From Branchipolynoe longqiensis (taxonomy: Eukaryota > Annelida > Polychaeta > Phyllodocida > Polynoidae): a stretch of DNA of 64,000 bases. Under the pieces are notes generated by a model. That model did no database searches and was not told where the DNA came from. It saw only the letters and a list, made by a program, of their open reading frames with translations. Location of the stretch: the NCBI GenBank assembly GCA_030323885.1, contig CM059186.1, positions 175,095,047-175,159,046 on the forward strand, read 5' to 3'. A program made the position numbers and the translations under genes. Below are positions 33,219 through 45,635 of this stretch, piece after piece. Position 1 is the stretch's first letter, and every line of letters starts with the position of its first letter.

Positions 33219-33625
33219 TCATCATCATCATTATGCTGTCAGTCGCAATGTGACAAAGACTGCTTTCATTACTTAACCACCGCTTTGTGTGGTTGTACAT
33301 TTCATAGAAGCTGCTTGCAAAGTGTTGAAGTGCTGCTGGCTTTTGCAAGTTACTAGTGGCACTCTCTCAGGGATCAAATAGAGGTCTCACACCGGCAAGA
33401 ACATGTCAAGACAGGCGCAAACTATTTAACCCTGCAGTCGCTGGTCGGGAGATGTTGGGAGTTCCATTCATCACCGCCCTTAATGCTACCACGATAACAT
33501 GGTTTTCTGTTAGGGTTTGCTCCCTTAGACTTTGATTCTATCAAGAACCAGAACTTGTACCACAAGGCAGTGGTTTACAACTTTGCAAGGCAGGGGCGTC
33601 AAACTCCCTGAGGTATTTTAGCGCC
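33219..33625 (-). mobile_element. RTE-tailed retroposon, long copy
   Basis: In reverse orientation it starts with the CTCAGGGAGTTTGACGCCCC module and contains GTGAACGGAACTCCC-type central sequence. It runs through GCAAAAGCCAGCAGCACTTC and ends in the RTE 3' end (TGAAAGCAGTCTTTGTCACAT) and (ATG)n. The junction with RTE sequence follows GCAGCTTCTATGAAATG, matching the site in the 46389 copy. Confidence 0.8.
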
Positions 33626-33808
33626 TAATGTATCTGAGGTACTGCATTACCCACATACCAATTATGCAACTCTATAACCAGTATGAGTTTTGAACTTAGA
33701 GAATTGTTCGACTGGATTCAAGACAGGTTCTGTTGTTGGGCCACAGAATACTGAAAGAAAAACTCATGATCTGCGATACATACAATGCATGCTCATAATA
33801 ATCATATA

Positions 33809-33986
33809 CAGTAAAACCTCCATAACCGACCACCTCCACAGATCGACCACTCCCCTATATCGATCGCTTTATTTGGGTCCCAACAATACCATTGTAACCA
33901 TATTCTAACTCCCTAAACCGACCACCTCCCTAAATGGACCACTTAAAGTTGGTCCCAAGGTCGTTCGATTTAGAGAGGTTGTACTG
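33809..33986. mobile_element. pogo/Tigger-like MITE (family P)
   Basis: CAGTAAAACCTCCATAACCG to GAGAGGTTGTACTG, with TA on both sides (33807-33808 and 33987-33988). Interior in the inverted orientation relative to 24054. Confidence 0.88.
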
Positions 33987-34340
33987 TAGTTAACCATAAA
34001 ACAGGTACAACATAACTGTCTGTTATGAGCCTGGTGAAAAGGAAACTCAATATGACCTTGTGCTTTTTAAAATTTATTTTGTTATGTTGACAAGACAGCT
34101 GAGTAATATGATCTATTCGCTACACATGTGATGTACCTGAGGCATAGGGAGATTAGGCTTACACTATGACGTGTATGCCGTTAACTGGAACGAGTGGTGA
34201 GGGGGGGGGGGCAATAGATGTACTCCTCTCCACATATCCCAGTGACAGTTTCATTGGCTATCTGTGCACTTGGCAGAAAATAACTAGTTTCAATAAACAG
34301 TTATTGCCAAACATCTATCTATACACCTTTCACATGAGTG

Positions 34341-34656
34341 GTCAGGCACGGTGGCTGAATTAATAGAGCACAGGCTTCATGTACGGAACGGTCAGGAGTT
34401 TGAGTCAAAGCAATGACTTACTAAATGGATACCTGTCGCTACCTAGCCTGGCGTTCAACATTACTAGGATCGTGCAAGGAGTGATTAGCTCAATATCACG
34501 ATAGTATGACTGAGTGGGAAATAGGGTTATGGTGCCGGTGGGCTGGTCTCCCAGAGGGGCAGTCCTATAAAGTTGCCATGAGTGTGTACTGTCACAAGTC
34601 AGTACCCATCCTGGTATCACCTTAGATGTTACCAGGATGTAAACTCCCTACAAGAA
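34341..34656 (+). mobile_element. SINE type A, diverged head (GGTGGCTGAATTAATAGAGC)
   Basis: The head resembles those at 52484 and 56928 (AATAGAGCACAGGCTTC), a subfamily distinct from the GGATGGCCGAATG heads. The body is standard to TTACCAGGATGTAAACTCC. Confidence 0.85.
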
Positions 34657-34968
34657 ATGTATGTGAGTTCATATATATATATATATGGATAGTGATAAAC
34701 CCTTTATCGCATGTAATAATGGCTGTAGTGTCCTGCACCCCCCCCCCCTATCGGGGGGGGGGGGGGTACCCTCATGCACAGCTCCGCCTCCTACGTGGGA
34801 CCTATCCTCCACTCGCTTGGAGGAACTTTTCGACTCACTCGGAGGAATTATTTAAAATAAAGGAGTTGAGGTCTAAGTTACTCCCAACTCATATTGCATA
34901 CTTGTCTCTATCTCTATTATACTTACCTTTATCTCTATACCTGTACATAAGATAATGTAAGAATTATT

Positions 34969-35000
<32 letters not shown>

Positions 35001-36019
35001 TATATGTATATCAGCAATGAACTTAAAAATTAATTGTGTTGGTGACAACGTTTTAAATGGTAATGTTCATTTGATTAACCAGTGCCCTTTTCCGAATTCA
35101 AATCTTCTTTTCGTTATAAAATTGTTTTGCCATAACCTTATAACTTCGCGTTTGTCGCCTTTTAACGACCACCTATACTGACATCGCATGCGCATTCCTG
35201 GAGTTTTATTTCTGAGGATTGACAGTTAAATGCATATAATGAGAAGGCCGAAATGACCAATAGTAGTGCTTGATACAGGTATGTGTAAAGTCCTCAGCTG
35301 GGGCATCTGTGGTCTGTGTAGGCAGGCTATAATGGAATCAATACAGGCAAGAAGAGAAAGGAAGAGTATAAAGAATGAAAGTAGAGAGAGACAATGCCCT
35401 CAGGTTTATTATTATATAGTGGTACATGGATCTGGTATGGCATCCCACCTGACCGTGTTCTCCTATGAGCAACAAGCATGTATAGTTCCACCAATGAACA
35501 GTAAGCATTACTGGGTCACCATGGCTACCATGATCTGCCCACCACCACCATGGGGTGTGGCTGCTTGGCCACCACCTGCCTGAGCTGTGTGTGTGGTGAT
35601 CTGTGACTACCAGTTTGGGGGGGGGGGCGGGGAGGGGGTAGTGAGTAGGGCTCCTGAGGACCCTTACACACTATCACTAGTGCCTCCTTCACACTATCTA
35701 CCTAATACACAATGACTATTGACCATAAGTAAAGGATCACCAGCAACTACATAAATACATTCATGCACCTGGCACTATATACCATTTACTTGAATGGACC
35801 ATTTGCATTCCATTATAGACCATCTGCATTCCCCACCAATGCGTTTTATCGGAATATTTTACATACGGGTTACGTGGTGCACGGGTTACGTGGTGCACTT
35901 CTCTTTATATGGGTGACCCCTTTTCAGAGTTGGGACAGGTGGCGCCACCACCCCCAACCCATACCAATGCCGCAAATACTGTTACTCGCGCACTGGAATT
36001 TTTATGCGGGCGCTGTTAC

Positions 36020-36057
<38 letters not shown>

Positions 36058-36310
36058 GATGTATAGCGTATTATACGAGTATAAAAATATGGAACAGAAT
36101 TTACCTAATTATTTATATCAAGTGATGTTACTGATATTATTGATACTACCAGTTACTGTACTCTCTAATACCCAACACTTGATTTGTGGCGCCAAGTGCA
36201 GCCCACCTCTCCTCCAATGGGTGTCGACAAGTATCAGTCGCACCTGAGGTTTTTTCTATATACATATTTATATATAAATTTATTTCTATATATATATATA
36301 TATTTATTTC

Positions 36311-36347
<37 letters not shown>

Positions 36348-36374
36348 TTATATGTATATATATATTTATATATT

Positions 36375-36405
<31 letters not shown>

Positions 36406-36604
36406 ATAAAGTTCCAGGCGCAAGTGACAATGTTAGCACCGGAAGTTAAGGTGGGCGGTGATGGAACCACCAATACATGTATGAGTAAGGAGCAAATACA
36501 TGCAGAGAGCCCATTGGCTAATAATTTAATATCAGAATAATATAATATAATAATATATATACACAATACCTTCCGCGGCTTTATACTCGCATAATGCTTA
36601 TAGT
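34657..36604. other. Low-complexity stretch: TA microsatellites and a poly-C/poly-G hairpin
   Basis: At about 34738-34766 a C11 run, TATC, and a G14 run form a near-perfect hairpin. TA-rich arrays cover 34972-35002, 36019-36058 and 36255-36410, the last with TTTATA spacers. Frames such as IYIYIYI are artefacts. 35240-36000 shows nothing else recognisable. Confidence 0.7.
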
Positions 36605-36815
36605 CCGTGGGTAGGGCTCCTGCTTTACGCATGTGATGTGGGATCAATTTCCAGCGGAGTTATAAAATATATACTTTTTCACTAACTTCCCTGGCACTCC
36701 GCATTACTAGAATATGATAAAGACTAGGCGATTCAATGTCTAGAATATGTGACTGAGTGCCATCGTCCTCACACGATCTCAGATGTTGCTAGGAAGTTAA
36801 ACCTCAATAAGTTAA
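36605..36815 (+). mobile_element. Decayed SINE type A
   Basis: GGCACTCCGCATTACTAG and GTGACTGAGTGCCATCGTCC then GATCTCAGATGTTGCTAGG are in SINE order with a large central deletion. Confidence 0.6.
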
Positions 36816-37033
36816 ACCATGAATCACCAACTGAGGTACCAAATGCACCCATCAGAGTGTAGCTTTGATAAAGTTCACAATATAACCAGTTTTCCAAATG
36901 GACTTTAATACATTTGTATTCCAGCAAGCATCATATCAATTATCCTATATTATATCGCAATATTTCTAAGCCTTTGCCATCGCAATCACTTTACCCCACC
37001 ATCTGTTTCCTAATTAATGATGATTATGATATG

Positions 37034-37212
37034 CAGTAAAACCTCTCTAAATCGACCGACCATGGGACTGACTTTAAGTGGTCCATTTAGGGAGGTGGTC
37101 GGTTTAGAGAGTTAGAATATCCTTACAATGGTATTGTTGGGACCCAAATAAAGCGACCAATATAGGAGAAGTGGTCGATCTGTGGAGGGGTCGGTATAGA
37201 GAGGTTTTACTG
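37034..37212. mobile_element. pogo/Tigger-like MITE (family P)
   Basis: CAGTAAAACCTCTCTAAATCG to AGAGGTTTTACTG, with near-identical interior to 16026 and 24054. 37213-37524 is unassigned. Confidence 0.9.
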
Positions 37213-37524
37213 TGATATTATTAATATGCTAAACATATGATATCACAGCGATTCGGCATTAGAAGTATGGGTGCCGCTAGCTATTTGAGATACAATACCC
37301 ACTAAAATAGAAGACACTTCAAAGCAGTGTCCAAAAACATTAGAAGCATGGTAGGAAAGATTTCCTATTTACGCAATAATTGAACTTTCTCGTTTTGGTG
37401 TAATGCGCCGATGGTCATTTAAAGCTTCAGACATGTCACTAACGCATTGCCTGAATGTCATTTACTAGGGTTCCTTGCGCTCAGCATGCTACTTCTGTAT
37501 TTTATTGTTTACGTTAGTTAATTA

Positions 37525-37851
37525 GGGCGGGATGTAGCTCAGCCAGTAGACTGTCCACCTGTGAAGGTGTGGGTCATTTGATCGATCCTGCTCAGTGGAC
37601 CCGTTTACAGTTTGGGTTATTTTCCGTTCCAACCAGTGGTCCACAACCGGTTTATCATTGCTGTCTGGTCTGTGGGAGAGTGCATATAAAAGACCCCTTG
37701 TTGTTTATTGGAAAGAGTAGCCTATGTGGTGGCAGTGGGTTTCCCTCGAAGAAATATGTCAGAATGACTATATGTTTGACGTCCAATAGCTGATGATAAA
37801 AATCAATGTGCTCTACAGGCTTCATTAAATAAAAGAAGCTTTAATTTTTTT
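37525..37851 (+). mobile_element. Molluscan-type tRNA SINE, full length (type M)
   Basis: The head GGGCGGGATGTAGCTCAGCC has an A box, with a B-box-like TTTGATCGATCCTGC and a CAGTGGACCC closing segment. The body has CCAGTGGTCCACAACCGG, GTGCATATAAAAGACCCC, AAGAGTAGCCTATGTGG and GACGTCCAATAGC. The tail is ATTAAATAAAAG. I recognise this family from memory as widespread in gastropods and bivalves. It is the main taxonomic clue in the window. Confidence 0.88.
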
Positions 37852-38880
37852 ACATTACGCATCTTGGCACTGTCAACATGGATAATTTACTTTCTCTCTG
37901 CACTACTTTATTGCCCTATTTCCTTGTCACTGACTGCTGACTCGCACTTCACTTTCACGCCGGTCTTTCTCCTTGCAAGTCGCTTCACCCACCCACCCAC
38001 TCGATGATGAAGGAGGTAAGGGGTAGGGGTTGAGGGATGCTGGTATCGTGCTAGTTCTTCTCTCTCATCTCTTTCCTGACCTTTCCATTTCCTCACAACA
38101 TAACAACATTTAACTAGTCTCATCTCTAATCACTAATCAATTGTTCGATATGCCTGACACTTATCATGACATCATTTAACCTTGCTGGTACTCTATACGA
38201 TACCTCAATAAAATCATTGTCATTTAACTCATGACACGATACACGATACACAATACCGATATGTTCTCCAGCCAAGACCGACCTGCCAGCAGGTTATGTT
38301 CTCCAGTAAAATTGTTGTTATCTCCAGCTCTGTCTTGTCTCCAGTTTGTTCCCATATGTAAATTACTTGATTAGAGTAGGGTGGGTGGGGGAGTTCAGTT
38401 AGAGGCACTTTGGCTTTCCTTTGTTGTTGTCAAAGTGCACCAAAATTCCTCGTCCCTCCCTCAATCATGGGCTGAATTTCCCTATGCTACTCACAAGGCT
38501 TGACCATGCTGCCTATAAGGCGGGCCGACATTGGTCATGTTGCTTTGGCAACATAGGTAATTCACACATGACAAGGGACAGATGGTGCTGCCGTCAGTTG
38601 GTGCCGTATCTTCAATAACCGCACACAATATCAAATCCCGGTCCAATACATCAGTTTTCCGTATCGCACATTATGTAGTTTGATAAATTGTTTGTGATGC
38701 TCATCAACACGGGTAATTTGGCATTCGATTGCCGCCATAGCATCTTAGCCTTAAAGTTTAATACTTGTGCTGCCACCTATCTACTTATGGCGGTACTCCT
38801 TTCTGACTTCTGCGTCAGCGCCGTCTGGTTATTCGTACTTTGATACGTAAATACTTCGAGATGCTAACTCTGTCTTACTG
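37852..38880. other. Unassigned stretch
   Basis: Apparently unique. Short repeats only (ACACGATACACGATACAC near 38238, ATGTTCTCCAG twice). Confidence 0.4.
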
Positions 38881-38924
38881 ACCTGCCATCTGCGGTCAAC
38901 AGCTCAAACTAACGGCCAAGCGCC

Positions 38925-39295
38925 TATATAAGGACTGTCTCAGCAGCAGAGAGCTCACTTCGACACGGCCACAGGAGGACACTAGCTGGCTTTGAACTGC
39001 CATCCCACCCACCCCTGCTAAAAGACTATATAGGGCATAGGGTTAAAGCTTATTGACCTATTTGTGCATAACTCATTGGCTTATCTCACTGTGCTTATTC
39101 TGTTGAACTTAATATGTGCTTACTAAAATTGACATGTGCTTACTACTAACTCATTATCGAAAAAGAAGAAATAAATCCAACTTTAAACTCATATGCGGTG
39201 TCGGTGTCAAATTAGTGTCTAACTCACATTCCCCACACCAACTACTATACCAGATCCTTCTGTATGTATCAGGATATATAAATTATGTAAATAAA
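38925..39295 (+). promoter_or_regulatory. TATA box to AATAAA unit, possible solo LTR or small transcription unit
   Basis: TATATAAGG at 38925-38933 lies about 30 bp before GCAGAGAGCTCACTTCG. AATAAAG at 39290-39296 follows roughly 340 bp later, then (AAT)n. The spacing resembles the promoter and poly(A) part of an LTR, and sequence just upstream is GC-balanced. I found no second copy, no clear TG...CA ends and no primer-binding site, so this is only a candidate. Confidence 0.3.
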
Positions 39296-39320
39296 GAATA
39301 ATAATAATAATAATAATAGT

Positions 39321-40279
39321 AACATTGCTTGGTCAAAATAACAGTTAACCAGCGCTGCAAACTAACCTTATCCAATGAATAAATTATATTTGCCAAAATA
39401 AAGAGCAAGAGGCAAACGCCTAATATTGTGTCTCCCTATGTGTGCCAAAAAATAGTAGTTTTATTTACCATAACGAGCTGGCATTAGAGACACAATAGGG
39501 CATAGATAAACCATAAGAGGATCTGTAATTTAATTTGTAAGTTTATTGTATCTGACTGTGATCTTACATTAAATGGAAATATGGAAAGAGATGTTGTGAA
39601 CACGATATACAAGTTGGTGAGCATGCGCTTAGACCTTCTATAGTGGGTGCGCGAATGTATGTATGTATATATATATATATTATTTAGCTGTATTTATTTG
39701 CATAGCCACAAGTGATCCTGCATTCTTCGGGCAGCTTCAAGACGAGATCCAGTTTCGTACCTGTCTTCAAGGGACATTGTAGTAAAATAAAATCAATTTA
39801 CTATCACTGTTTTTTTGTTTTAATGTGGATCCTTCCTTTTTTTTTTTTTTATAACTTTTTACTCCAAATAAGATTCATTTCAAGGCAATGTTGGATGTCG
39901 GTCCACTCCTTTTCATTAAAACGAAATCACGTGACCAGTTCATCTGCCTGGTGAATGCGTTCTTAAGCCACTGTCACTAGTGTCAGACAGCGCAGGGGTA
40001 GGACTGGTGTGTGACGTGTCCACATAGGTATATTTGTTTGTATTGTTGTTTTTAGTGTGGAAATTGTCAGCGTGCTGTTGTTGGTCGAGGGTGTTGTAAC
40101 GCCCACGAGCACTTTCCTGATGGCTTTTCCGCCCTTTTTTGTCTTAAAAAAAAAAAAGGTAAGATGTGTTTGCTTTAATACCAATGACCTGCAGCGGCCA
40201 CTGAGCTCTCCTAACCTGCCACGCACCATTTCTGTTTTTACCCACCCACCCACAAACAGTGCATAAAAACGTTCCATTA
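39321..40279. other. Unassigned stretch
   Basis: A short TA run at 39664-39680, a T run near 39838-39850 and an A run near 40146. No supported gene. Confidence 0.4.
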
Positions 40280-40385
40280 ATTGCCATCCCCCACCCACCT
40301 ACCTCCACCCCCAACCTCCATCTCCAACCTCCACCCTCAACCTCCACCTCCAGCCCTACATCCACCTCCAACATCCACCCCTACT
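40280..40385. repeat. (CCTCCACCTCCAA)n low-complexity tract
   Basis: Irregular CAACCTCCACC units. Immediately precedes the 110-bp array. Confidence 0.85.
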
Positions 40386-40449
40386 TCTGGTCGCGCTCTC
40401 TTGAGGAAGACATGCCAACAGGAGAAAGGACCCGCGTCTGCGAGTATGA

Positions 40450-41390
40450 ACATCAAGTAGAAACATGGCTGGTGTTTCCTCTCATACTTCACAGACTGGT
40501 TGTTTGTTCAGTGGTCGTTGTACAGACAGGTAGTACCACTTTCATCGAACAAAAGATATTAACCTACACACGTCATAGAAACATGCAGCTGTTCCCCTTA
40601 TATGTCGCAGACTGGTACTGCTGTCTGTAATATACAGACAGGCAACTACTGCTATCACTGAACAAACGACCTTAACCTTCATACACAGCAGAAACATGCT
40701 GGTGTTTCCTGTCATATTAATAGACTGGTGCTGTCTGAAAAGTACAGACAGGCAGCTACCACTGCCACTGAATAAACGACCTTAACCTTCATACATAGCA
40801 GAAACATGCTGGTGTTTCCTGTCATATTTAACAGACTGGTGATGTCTGTAATATACAGACAGGCAGCTACCACGACCACTGAACAAACGACCTTAACCTA
40901 CACAAACATCAGAAACATGCTGGTGTTTTCTCCCATACACACAGACTGGTATAATGTGATACAGACAGGTAGCTACCACTGTCACTGAACAAACGACCTT
41001 AACCTACACACAGAGTAGAAATATGCTGGTGTTTCCTCCCATACTTACCGACCAGTGATGTATGGTATAATGTGATACAGACAGCTAGTTACCACTATCA
41101 TTGAACAAACGACCTTAACCTACACACATCAGAGACATGCTGGCGTTTCCCGTGATACATCCAGACCGGTAATGTATGGTACAATGTTATACAGACAGGT
41201 AGCCACCACTATCACTGAACAAAGTGCCTTGACCTACACACACAATAGAAACCTAGCTGGTGTTTCCTCTCATACTTCAATGACTGCTGATGTATGTAAT
41301 ATAGAGACAGGTAGCTAGCTACCACTACCACTGAACAAACGACCTTTACCTACACACGCAGTAGAAACCTGCTGATGTTTCACTCATCTT
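40450..41390. repeat. 110-118-bp tandem array
   Basis: The landmark GAAACATGCTGGTGTTTCCT recurs near 40462, 40580, 40691, 40801, 40911, 41019, 41132, 41250 and 41365. Each unit includes ACAGACTGGTGATGT, TACAGACAGGTAGCTACCAC and GAACAAACGACCTTAACC. GCTGGTGTTTCC and the ATACAGACAG words are the most conserved parts. Confidence 0.93.
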
Positions 41391-41689
41391 GATCTGAAAA
41401 TTGCAAGTTCGGGATTAAATATATTTATAAAATTCTCAGCGACAAGTGAGTAGGACAGTAAGAAGGCGAGTGGTGGCACCACCGTCGGAGCTGAGGCATG
41501 AGCAGTAGATGAGTAAGTGAGGTTCCAGCACCCGATCACTGGTGTGTGGGTGCTAGGATAGTATAGTATTACATGTTATTATACTCGTATAATCCTTATA
41601 CAGCATATATATATATTCCTGCTATGTTATTGTTCAGTTCCCTATTTTATTAAATGCCTAACTAGTGCGCGTCATTAATTTTCCTATGA

Positions 41690-41774
41690 CGGGATAACCG
41701 AATGAGTTGAGCGTCCGCCTCTCGGTTTGGCAGATCGTCAGATTCGAGCCCTCAGGTCCAAACCCCTAGTGGGG

Positions 41775-41807
<33 letters not shown>

Positions 41808-41850
41808 GGGGGGGGGGGCAAACGAAACCCATGACTTAACAATTGATATT
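41690..41850 (+). mobile_element. SINE type A head with a long G run
   Basis: GACGGGATAACCGAATGAGTT and the B-box area GATTCGAGCCCTCAGG are followed at 41771-41819 by an almost pure G tract of about 48 bases. AAACCCATGACTTAACAATTG then resumes the SINE body. The G tract lies exactly where CTAGTCGAG normally sits. Confidence 0.75.
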
Positions 41851-42160
41851 TGTTGTTGTTGCTGTAAATATACTTTATTCACTGAATAAAGTCTTTTGTT
41901 AGCTGTTGTCTACTTGTCGGCACGTAGCCTGGAGGAGTAAATTGAGGAATATATCTTGTATGTGATTGAAATGTCTCCTGCTTATTCAACTAGTGTACCA
42001 CAACAACAAAAGGTGAGATCCAGTGCAATGCCTGGAGGCATGCAGGACCCGATAACGTTGATATCGGATCGACTAGCTGCATTATTAGGATATACGACTA
42101 GCTGCATTATTAGGATATACATATTTCCTGCAAGATGGAAGGAAAGACAAACAAGGTATT

Positions 42161-42661
42161 GTACAACCCCGTTAAACCAAGCTCGGTTAAACCAAACGAT
42201 TGGTTAATCCAAATTTGTTCGTGGCCTGGTAAAATACTACCATTTATCATATAATTAAGTTGGTTAAACCAAAGTCGGTTAATCCAAAGTATAGGTTAAT
42301 CCAAACAAAATTGTCAGGCCCCATGCCACTTCTGGTAGGGTTAAACCAAACTTTCATGTGGTTATAAGGTCATCTGAGATATTTAATATGATAAATGGTG
42401 GTATTTTGCTGAGCCGCCAAAAAAAGTTAGGATTAACCGATCATTTGGTTTAACCAAGATTTGTTTGATGGGGTTATACTGTATATACATAAAAATCAAT
42501 AATCAAAGTGTCCACATACATTGTATATTACATTCATAATGTACCTGCATTTTTGCCAAAGCCAAGTCAAAGTCGAAGCCAAAGCTCGGTTAAACCAATG
42601 ATCGGTTAATCTAAACAAATTAATAGGGTCCCTTCAAGTTTGGTTTTACGGGGTTATACTG
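42161..42661. mobile_element. pogo-like MITE (family Q), second composite copy
   Basis: Same order as 22232-22720: GTACAACCCCGTTAAACC, internal GGGGTTATACTGTATA near 42470, then a tail ending TTTTACGGGGTTATACTG. The shared internal right end shows the long form is a stable subfamily. Confidence 0.82.
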
Positions 42662-42703
42662 TAGTGGGATGCTAATACAGTAGTGGCAAGAGGTAAACAA
42701 GTG

Positions 42704-43545
42704 CTACAGGCATGAGTGATCCTTGAACCAGAGGTGTGGGTGCCCTCTCTTTCTGTAACCAGAAGACAGTTGAGAGTAGAGGATCTGCTTTGGTAGCCTG
42801 TCTGATGACATCCTCATGAGGTGTCCAGTCCACCGGAGATTCTTTTTGAACAGAAGATCTTCCATAGAGGGCAGCCCTGTCCATTCGAGTATTTCCTTAT
42901 TTGTGACTTTGTCCTTCCAGGTTAGCCTCAAGTTCGAACGCAGATGCCGCATCATGAAGACATGCAGCTTTTTCACCTGTGGTCTGTACACTGTCCAGGC
43001 CTCGGCTCCGTATAGTAGGGTGGATAGCATGATTGCATGGTAGATCTTGCCTTTGACCCGCAGGGACACATGGTGGTTGTTCCAAAGTCTCTGGCATAGT
43101 CGGCCGAAAGATGCACTAGCCTTGGCCATCCTCCTCTGTATTTCAGCATCAATGTGTCCATCACTTGATATAGTGCTTCTGAGGTAGGTGAATTCCAGAA
43201 CAGAGTTCAGCTTGTTTCCATCAACCATGACATCCTCCTCTCAGGTTCTTGTAGAGTTGGGTTGGTACAGTACCTCCATCTTCTTTATGTTAATTTTCAT
43301 GCCGAACTTCTTTGCCGCATCGGAGAAAGCCTCCACTATGTTCTGGATATCATCAGCAGAGTGGGCAACCAGTTCACTGTCATCTGCGAATAGCAGTGTG
43401 CAATGTTGAATAGGTCAGCGCTCTGTCTGGACTGTATATAGACGCCATTCCCCATGCCTCGGAAAGCCTCATTGAGCATTGCTGATAGGAAGATGGAGAA
43501 GAGCGTGGGGGCCAGTAAACAACCTTGCTTGACCCCAAAATATTT
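42704..43545 (-). pseudogene. RTE-like LINE reverse transcriptase, frameshifted
   Basis: Reading leftward from 43545: FGVKQGCLLAPTLFSIF (fingers/palm), then a frame change near 43400. The catalytic FADD follows at 43379-43390 in the new frame, with ELVAHSADDIQ and AAKKFGMKINIKK. A stop and restart precede the DGNKLNSVLEFTYLRSTISS segment, then LSTLLYGAEAWTVY, GLPSMEDLLFKKNLRWTGHL and QILYSQLSSGYRKRG. The extreme C-terminus present at 6796 is missing here. This order is that of proteins labelled endonuclease-reverse transcriptase of RTE elements. One frameshift and one stop make it non-functional. Confidence 0.87.
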
Positions 43546-43870
43546 CATGAAAGCTGCTGCAAAAGTGTTGAAGTGCTGCTGGCTTTTGCAAGTTACCAGC
43601 GGCACTCTCTCGGGTAGCAAATAGAGGTCTCACACCGGCAAGAACATGTCCAGACAGGCGCAAAACTATTTGTCCCTGCAGTGACTGGTCGGGAGATGTT
43701 GGGAGTTCCATACATCAACCGCCCTTGATGCTGCCACAGTGACATGTTTTTCTGTTCAGGGTTTGCTCCCTTAGCCTTCGGTTCTGTCAAGAACCTGTAC
43801 CACAAAGCAGTGGTTTACAACTCTGCAGGGTAGGGGCGTCAAACTCCCTGAGGAATTGCAACACATGCAT
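43546..43870 (-). mobile_element. Retroposon 5' module fused to RTE sequence
   Basis: The module seen at 46389-46715 appears here in reverse. It ends at GCAGCTTTCATGAAA and passes straight into RTE coding sequence (TATTTTGGGGTCAAGCAAGG). The same module is joined to other RTE positions at 33219, 46389 and 60086. Confidence 0.82.
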
Positions 43871-44590
43871 ACCACTGTATATACATATGTCCACAAGACA
43901 AGTGATGTCAAAGTTACAGAAAATTAATTCCATGAATGGTCTTTACACAATTTGTTCCTATAGTAGTAGACATTGGTCGCTGAAATGTCCATACTTATAC
44001 AAGATACACTGCATAAACTATGTTAGTTGGATCCTTAATTGTTGTTAGTGAAAGCCTGGCGGCGCCAGGACAGCTGAATAGGCCACGTGACAGCACCATG
44101 CGAGGCAGAGGGCCTGACCAGTTGCTTGAGTTGTTGAGTGTTATTACTTCTGTAGTGTCATTTATGTGACAAGCAGAGAGAGATATAGTTCATGGATAAT
44201 CTCCACCTTACAGATAATTATACTCGCATAATGTTTATACAGCACATATATGTATATATACATAAATGTCACTCATCGACACAGCTTAGGCTTTTAATAA
44301 ACAATTATCTGCCCGATCCTCCGTGATCAGTGAATCGTTGTCGCATATATCAGGCTTTATTGAGGACCCCTAGCCCCCCCCCCCCGCCCCAGAAGTGTCA
44401 CCCCCCCCCCTCTCTCCATTGGTTTATTGTTAATGAGGGACCGGACATTAATGTATAAAATGACACATTTAAATATTTCTTAGATTAAATAAATGGCCGA
44501 TGTCTACAAATTCTTTTTTTTTAAATCCACCCGGAACCTGATTTTCAACTCATAGGGCATGACCCGGCTCAAAAGCTGTAGTAGGTATCC
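43871..44590. other. Unassigned stretch with C runs
   Basis: C runs at about 44375-44386 and 44401-44410. ATACATATGTCCACA...ACAAGTGAT.TCAAAGTTAC at 43882 also occurs at 16834, a shared short repeat of unknown type. Confidence 0.45.
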
Positions 44591-45167
44591 CTATAGAATG
44601 TATTCCCGTGACGTCATCAACCGGAAGTGCGGCCATCGTGGCGATATCAACTAGTAAACAACCCATTGACCATGCATTGAGTGTGCCGATACGTGCCGTG
44701 CAAAACGTCTATTTTATTCAAAATTAATAGAAATGAAGAACCCTAACCTTATAAATTTAATATAATCTATTTGTTGAATATGTTTTCTAGATGTGTTCCA
44801 AGCTGTTTGTGTCTAGGTGGTGTGGTTTTAGAGATATTTCACTTTTTCTGTATGAAGATTGCTCACGGCCATTGACAATGCATTGAGTTTGCCGGTACGC
44901 ACAGTGCAAAACGTCTATTTATTCCAAATTAATAGAAATGCAGAACCCTAACGTTATAAATTTAATATAATCTATTCGCTGAATATGTTTTCTATATGTG
45001 TTCCAAGCGGTTTGTGCCTAGGTGTTGTGGTTTTAGAGATATTTCACTTGTTCTGTATGAAGATTGCTCATGACCATTGACAATGACAATACGTTTATTA
45101 TTATGATTACTATCGCCACAATGGCTGCACTTCCGTTTAGCGTGACGTCAGTGCATGCCCTCTATAG
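44591..45167. mobile_element. TIR element with CRE-containing ends and a duplicated interior (family J)
   Basis: The left arm (CTATAGAATG...CGTGACGTCATCAACCGGAAGTG...GGCGATA) pairs with the right arm ending in the reverse complement around GCGTGACGTCAG and CTATAG, about 55 bp. The interior is a 200-bp unit present twice (44665-44870 and 44871-45075), with shared CAAAACGTCTATT and GATGTGTTCCAAGC-type words. 47027-47636 has a related interior but different arms. Confidence 0.82.
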
Positions 45168-45635
45168 TAAACCACTAAGGAGTATCATCCATAATCATGA
45201 ACATCTTTCCGCCTTGCTTTGTGAACAGTAAGTGTACACCACGTGACAGACACATTTTTCTGTGACCACTGCCACTCGCCCTGCGGCCGAAGCCATTAAG
45301 TTCTTTAGGGTGTCATCCCATACCTTCCAGCCCGATCCACAACGACTAAAAACATGAATCTCATAACGATGTCTGGTGTAGATAATTTTACTTTCAGAGG
45401 GCGCTTTAAAGGCGAATATCATCGGCACTGAACTTCAAAGGAATCTGAAAGGTTTATGACTATGCCTTACCTTAATGTCCACCCTTTCCCCCCTCGCCCT
45501 CTCCCTCTCTCTCTCTCTCTCTCTCCCTCCACCTCCCCCTCGCCCACCCCCTCCACCACCCCGCCCCACCACTCACACCGCACACCGCACACCCCACACC
45601 CCACACCCCACACCGCAAGACACATCACACCCTGC
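45168..45635. repeat. Unassigned sequence followed by CT and CACACC simple repeats
   Basis: (CT)n at 45503-45523 and (CACACCGCACACCCCACACC)-type units at 45580-45615. 45168-45470 is not recognised. Confidence 0.7.

Noticed and set aside
36184..36540. IYIYIY-type frames
   Set aside because: TA-microsatellite translation.
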